From: RGIG7332 sp045589235
GTDB taxonomy: Bacteria > Bacillota > Clostridia > Oscillospirales > JAAYXM01
NCBI GenBank assembly: GCA_045589235.1
Contig: JAZNOR010000019.1
Coordinates: forward strand, 1-8,030
Direction of reading: 5' to 3'
DNA: 8,030 bases
Shown here: piece after piece, positions 5,489 through 8,030 of the stretch
Position numbering within the stretch: position 1 is the first letter of the stretch
Layout of the letters: every line of letters starts with the position of its first letter
Made by a program: the position numbers and the translations under genes
The notes under the pieces: model-generated
What the model was told of the DNA's origin: nothing
Databases searched by the model: none
What the model saw: only the letters and a program-made list of their open reading frames with translations

Positions 5489-7849
5489 ATGGCTAAGAGA
5501 AAGACAACTAAAAGAAAAAGCACGAAGAAAAGAAGTGCACCGCGCAAGATGACGCAGAAGGAGCGTGCACGCTATAACGGTTATTGGGCGATTGCACTGT
5601 GCTTTTTAGCTCTTCTGTTCCTGCTTGCAATATTTGGAGTCGATGCGGTAGTTATCGGCTTTTTGGGTAATTTCGCAAAAGGAATTTGCGGTACGGGATT
5701 TTATACATTACCTGTATTTTTGGTTGCCGCTGCAGTCTCTCTCTTTGTTTGCAGAGGAAAACCTGTTAAGGGCAGAGTTATATGTGCGCTTATGTCACCA
5801 ATTTTGATTGGCTGCACCGTACATAGCTTTACAGGTTCTAAGGAGCTTATATCCTTTGCTGAAATGTACAACTCCGGCGGAGTTATTTCAGGCTACATTG
5901 CAACTCTTTTAAATAGCTGGATAAGCCCTATTGCAACGATTGTTTTATTTGTTATTTTAACGGTTATCGTGTGCCTCGCAAGCTTTAATATAACCGTTGT
6001 CACAGTTTATGAATTTATCCGCGATATTATTGCAACAATACCGCGCGGCGTTGAATACGAGGAAGAGGAAACCTACGAGGAGGAAGAGGAGCACGAGGTT
6101 GTTAAAATGCCTAAGCGCCGTCGTCCTGTAATAGATGTTCCGCTTGACGGTGAAGAGCGCAAGGAGCCTGAAATCGGCGCGCCGTTTGAGCTGCCCGAAA
6201 GTACGGTTAAAACGCCGGCAGAGGTGCTTGCTGAGGAAATGGCAAACGCTCCGATTGAGCCGTATCACATAAACGAAGAGGGCTTTGCAGATGTTGAAGA
6301 GCCTGCAGAAGAAGAGTCCGTGGAAATTGAAATTCCAGATGAGGTTTTTGATACCGATGAAAAGGAAACCGAGGGCGAGCAGAAAGCTATTTACCACTAT
6401 CCGCCGATTTCACTTCTTAAGGCACCGTCAAAAACCGTTACAGGTGAGAGTCAGGCGGAATTAAATGCACGCGCAAAGCACCTTGCAGAGGTAATTCACA
6501 GCTTCGGAATTGAAGTGCATATTTTAAATATCGTATGCGGTCCGTCTGTAACACGCTATGAGGTTCAGCTTGATGCAGGCGTTAAATTCTCGCGCCTAAC
6601 AAGCCTTACAGATGATATTGCTCTTGCGCTCGGCGCATCAAGCGTTTACATTGCGCCGATTCCGAACAAATCTGCAATCGGAATTGAAGTGCCGAATAAA
6701 ATTGTGCAGACGGTTACAATTCAAGAGGTTATCGCCTCCAAAGAGTTTTCACAGAATGAAAGCCGCGTTGCATTTGCAATGGGTAAGGATATTTCCGGTA
6801 ATTGTATGATTGGCGATATTGCAAAGCTTCCGCATCTTCTCATTGCAGGTACTACCGGATCGGGTAAATCTGTTTGTATGAACTCGATTATCATAAGCCT
6901 TCTTTACCGTTCAACGCCGGAAGAAGTGCGCCTTATTATGATTGATCCGAAGATGGTTGAGCTTGGTATTTATAACGGCATACCGCATCTTTTAGTTCCT
7001 GTTGTTACCGACCCGAAAAAGGCGTCCGGTGCATTGCAATGGGCGGTGCTTGAAATGATGAAGCGCTATAAATTATTTGCAGACAGCAGTGTTCGCGATA
7101 TGCAGTCGTATAACAAGATGATTGAAGAAAAGGGCGAGGGTGAGAAGCTTCCGCAAATTGTTATTGTTATCGACGAGCTTGCCGACCTTATGGTCGTTGC
7201 GCGCAAAGAGGTTGAAGATTCGATTATGCGACTCACTCAGATGGCGCGTGCAGCGGGAATGCATCTTATCATCGCAACTCAGCGCCCGTCTGTTGACGTC
7301 ATCACGGGTGTAATTAAATCAAATATACCGTCGCGAATTGCATTTGCAGTTGCATCAAAGGTTGAGTCTAATATTATTCTCGGCAGTATGGGCGCAGAAA
7401 AACTTATCGGCCGCGGTGATATGCTCTTTAACCCAATCGGATCAACCAAGCCGACAAGAATTCAGGGCTGCTTTATTTCAGGCTCTGAGGTTGAAGCGGT
7501 TGTTGAATTTGTTAAGAAAAGCGGCGTTGCTGAATATTCTGAGGAAATTATCGAGCAGATTGAACGCCAGGCTGAACAGAAGGAAAGCGGTGGAGCTCCC
7601 GGTGAAGACGGCGATATGGAAGCAGATGAAATGCTCGATTCTGCAATCGATGTTGTTGTTGAATCAGGTCAGGCTTCCGTTTCAATGCTTCAGCGCAGAT
7701 TAAAGCTCGGCTATTCGCGTGCAGCACGCATTGTTGACCAGATGGAGGAGCGCGGAATAGTCGGTCCATTTGAGGGTGCAAAGCCGCGTCAGGTTTTAGT
7801 TACGAAAGAACAGTGGCAGGAGATTAAAATGCGCCGCGAGAGTATTTAG
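5489..7849 (+). CDS. ftsK: DNA translocase, FtsK/SpoIIIE family
   Basis: This membrane-anchored, ATP-driven double-stranded DNA pump moves chromosomes through the closing septum (cell division, and sporulation where present). Its 786 residues match the SpoIIIE size. Residues 1-28 are very basic and cytoplasmic. Hydrophobic segments at about 31-50, 70-88, 97-113 and 148-170 form the membrane anchor. A Glu-rich linker covers about 189-300. The alpha/beta motor spans about 300-675, with Walker A GTTGSGKS at 454-461, Walker B VIVIDELADL at 558-567 and ATQRPS at 596-601. The winged-helix gamma domain at about 712-775 (SVSMLQRRLKLGYSRAARIVDQME at its core) should read polar DNA sequences and bind XerCD-like recombinases. 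One oddity is that residues 627-632 read SNIILG where most relatives have SRTILD. GGGGTG at 5478-5483 sets the start, five nt before the ATG. The gene lies 13 nt after DUF2264 and 10 nt before a ygiQ-like gene, so the three probably share a transcript. It could equally be named spoIIIE. Confidence 0.96.
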   Translation: MAKRKTTKRKSTKKRSAPRKMTQKERARYNGYWAIALCFLALLFLLAIFGVDAVVIGFLGNFAKGICGTGFYTLPVFLVAAAVSLFVCRGKPVKGRVICALMSPILIGCTVHSFTGSKELISFAEMYNSGGVISGYIATLLNSWISPIATIVLFVILTVIVCLASFNITVVTVYEFIRDIIATIPRGVEYEEEETYEEEEEHEVVKMPKRRRPVIDVPLDGEERKEPEIGAPFELPESTVKTPAEVLAEEMANAPIEPYHINEEGFADVEEPAEEESVEIEIPDEVFDTDEKETEGEQKAIYHYPPISLLKAPSKTVTGESQAELNARAKHLAEVIHSFGIEVHILNIVCGPSVTRYEVQLDAGVKFSRLTSLTDDIALALGASSVYIAPIPNKSAIGIEVPNKIVQTVTIQEVIASKEFSQNESRVAFAMGKDISGNCMIGDIAKLPHLLIAGTTGSGKSVCMNSIIISLLYRSTPEEVRLIMIDPKMVELGIYNGIPHLLVPVVTDPKKASGALQWAVLEMMKRYKLFADSSVRDMQSYNKMIEEKGEGEKLPQIVIVIDELADLMVVARKEVEDSIMRLTQMARAAGMHLIIATQRPSVDVITGVIKSNIPSRIAFAVASKVESNIILGSMGAEKLIGRGDMLFNPIGSTKPTRIQGCFISGSEVEAVVEFVKKSGVAEYSEEIIEQIERQAEQKESGGAPGEDGDMEADEMLDSAIDVVVESGQASVSMLQRRLKLGYSRAARIVDQMEERGIVGPFEGAKPRQVLVTKEQWQEIKMRRESI
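6056..6091 (+). repeat. Short purine-rich direct repeat coding the acidic linker of FtsK
   Basis: TACGAGGAAGAGGAA (6056-6070) is followed by a near-copy starting TACGAGGAGGAAGAGGAG (6074-6091). They encode Tyr-Glu4 and Tyr-Glu5 around residues 190-201, just after the last membrane segment. Such low-complexity acidic linkers are normal and vary in length in FtsK/SpoIIIE; slippage is a likely origin. Confidence 0.6.
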
Positions 7850-7853
7850 AGGA
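7848..7853 (+). promoter_or_regulatory. Ribosome binding site of the ygiQ-like gene overlapping the ftsK stop codon
   Basis: AGAGGA starts inside the ftsK stop codon (TAG, 7847-7849) and lies six nt before the ATG at 7860. This position decides the start of the partial downstream gene and suggests translational coupling to ftsK. Confidence 0.7.
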
Positions 7854-7859
7854 TAATTT

Positions 7860-8030
7860 ATGAATGATTTTTTACCGATATCAAAAGCGGATATGGAAGC
7901 GCGTGGTTGGGATAGCTATGATTTTCTCTGCATTACGGGAGATGCATATGTTGACCATCCGAGCTTCGGCTTTGCCATTATTACAAGAACTTTAGAGGCG
8001 GCAGGCTATCGGATAGCTGTGCTTTCTCAG
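7860..8030 (+). CDS. ygiQ: YgiQ family radical SAM protein, N-terminal fragment (cut by window end)
   Basis: Only the first 57 residues are present and the frame is open to the last base. The start MNDFLPISKADMEARGWDSYDF is followed by ITGDAYVDHPSFGFAIITR and LEAAGYRIAVLSQ. This is the highly conserved beginning of the YgiQ/UPF0313 radical SAM proteins: the FLP-x-S/T start, then RGW, then TGDAYVDHPSFG, then LEAxG. The radical SAM cysteine cluster lies further downstream and is not in the window, so intactness cannot be judged. The cellular role of the family is poorly defined. The gene follows ftsK by 10 nt, with its ribosome site overlapping the ftsK stop, so it is very probably in the same operon. 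The start is clear from that ribosome site and from the family's N-terminus. Confidence 0.93.
   Translation, partial: MNDFLPISKADMEARGWDSYDFLCITGDAYVDHPSFGFAIITRTLEAAGYRIAVLSQ

Noticed and set aside
5957..6397. 146-residue reverse-strand frame rich in Phe and Leu, opposite the ftsK linker
   Set aside because: It is the antisense of the last membrane segment and the Glu-rich linker (GAA/GAG codons read as Phe/Leu on the other strand), so the apparent hydrophobicity is an artefact.
7338..7703. 121-residue + strand frame overlapping the 3' part of ftsK
   Set aside because: It is out of frame within the conserved motor and gamma domain, its composition is Leu/Arg/Ser-rich without motifs, and no ribosome site stands out.

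Overview
The window looks like a chromosomal segment of a low-to-mid GC Gram-positive bacterium, most likely an anaerobic Clostridia member of gut or similar habitat (inference). The grounds are strong AGGAGG-type ribosome sites, extended -10 promoters, A/T-flanked intrinsic terminators, and the style of the SpoIIIE/FtsK and YgiQ proteins. All genes lie on the + strand and are tightly packed; there is no gene-free stretch over 300 bases. I see no tRNA, rRNA, mobile element, CRISPR array or phage gene.

Layout. (1) Positions 1-2845 form a first transcription unit. It holds a 554-residue predicted (alpha/alpha)-toroid protein, probably a carbohydrate-active enzyme, whose 5' end may lie outside the window. 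An 18-nt gap separates it from an EstB-like serine hydrolase of the beta-lactamase fold, and an intrinsic terminator follows. (2) Positions 2835-3740 are a single-gene unit: an SDR oxidoreductase with its own promoter and terminator. (3) From 3730 onward a near-copy of that promoter, then a leader with a possible 21-codon upstream ORF and a hairpin, precede a DUF2264 protein. The DUF2264 gene runs with only 13 nt and no visible terminator into a SpoIIIE/FtsK DNA translocase gene. That gene is followed after 10 nt by the start of a YgiQ-type radical SAM gene, cut by the window end.

How the genes may work together. The first four proteins lack visible signal peptides and look like a cytoplasmic set for breaking down an imported, decorated (perhaps uronic-acid-containing) oligosaccharide: two related toroid enzymes, an esterase-like hydrolase and a dehydrogenase. 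This is inferred from families and neighbourhood; no substrate can be read from the sequence. The last two genes are housekeeping.

The most unusual signals are: (a) two near-identical terminator/promoter composites (35 of 39 positions the same) flanking the SDR gene, in which the 3' arm of the terminator stem supplies the -35 box of the next promoter and the 5' arms vary in a pairing-preserving way; (b) a shared, co-linear motif order between the first protein and the DUF2264 protein, pointing to distant homology; (c) the structured leader with a short ORF ahead of DUF2264; (d) the apparent transcriptional joining of a catabolic-type gene to the DNA translocase gene.
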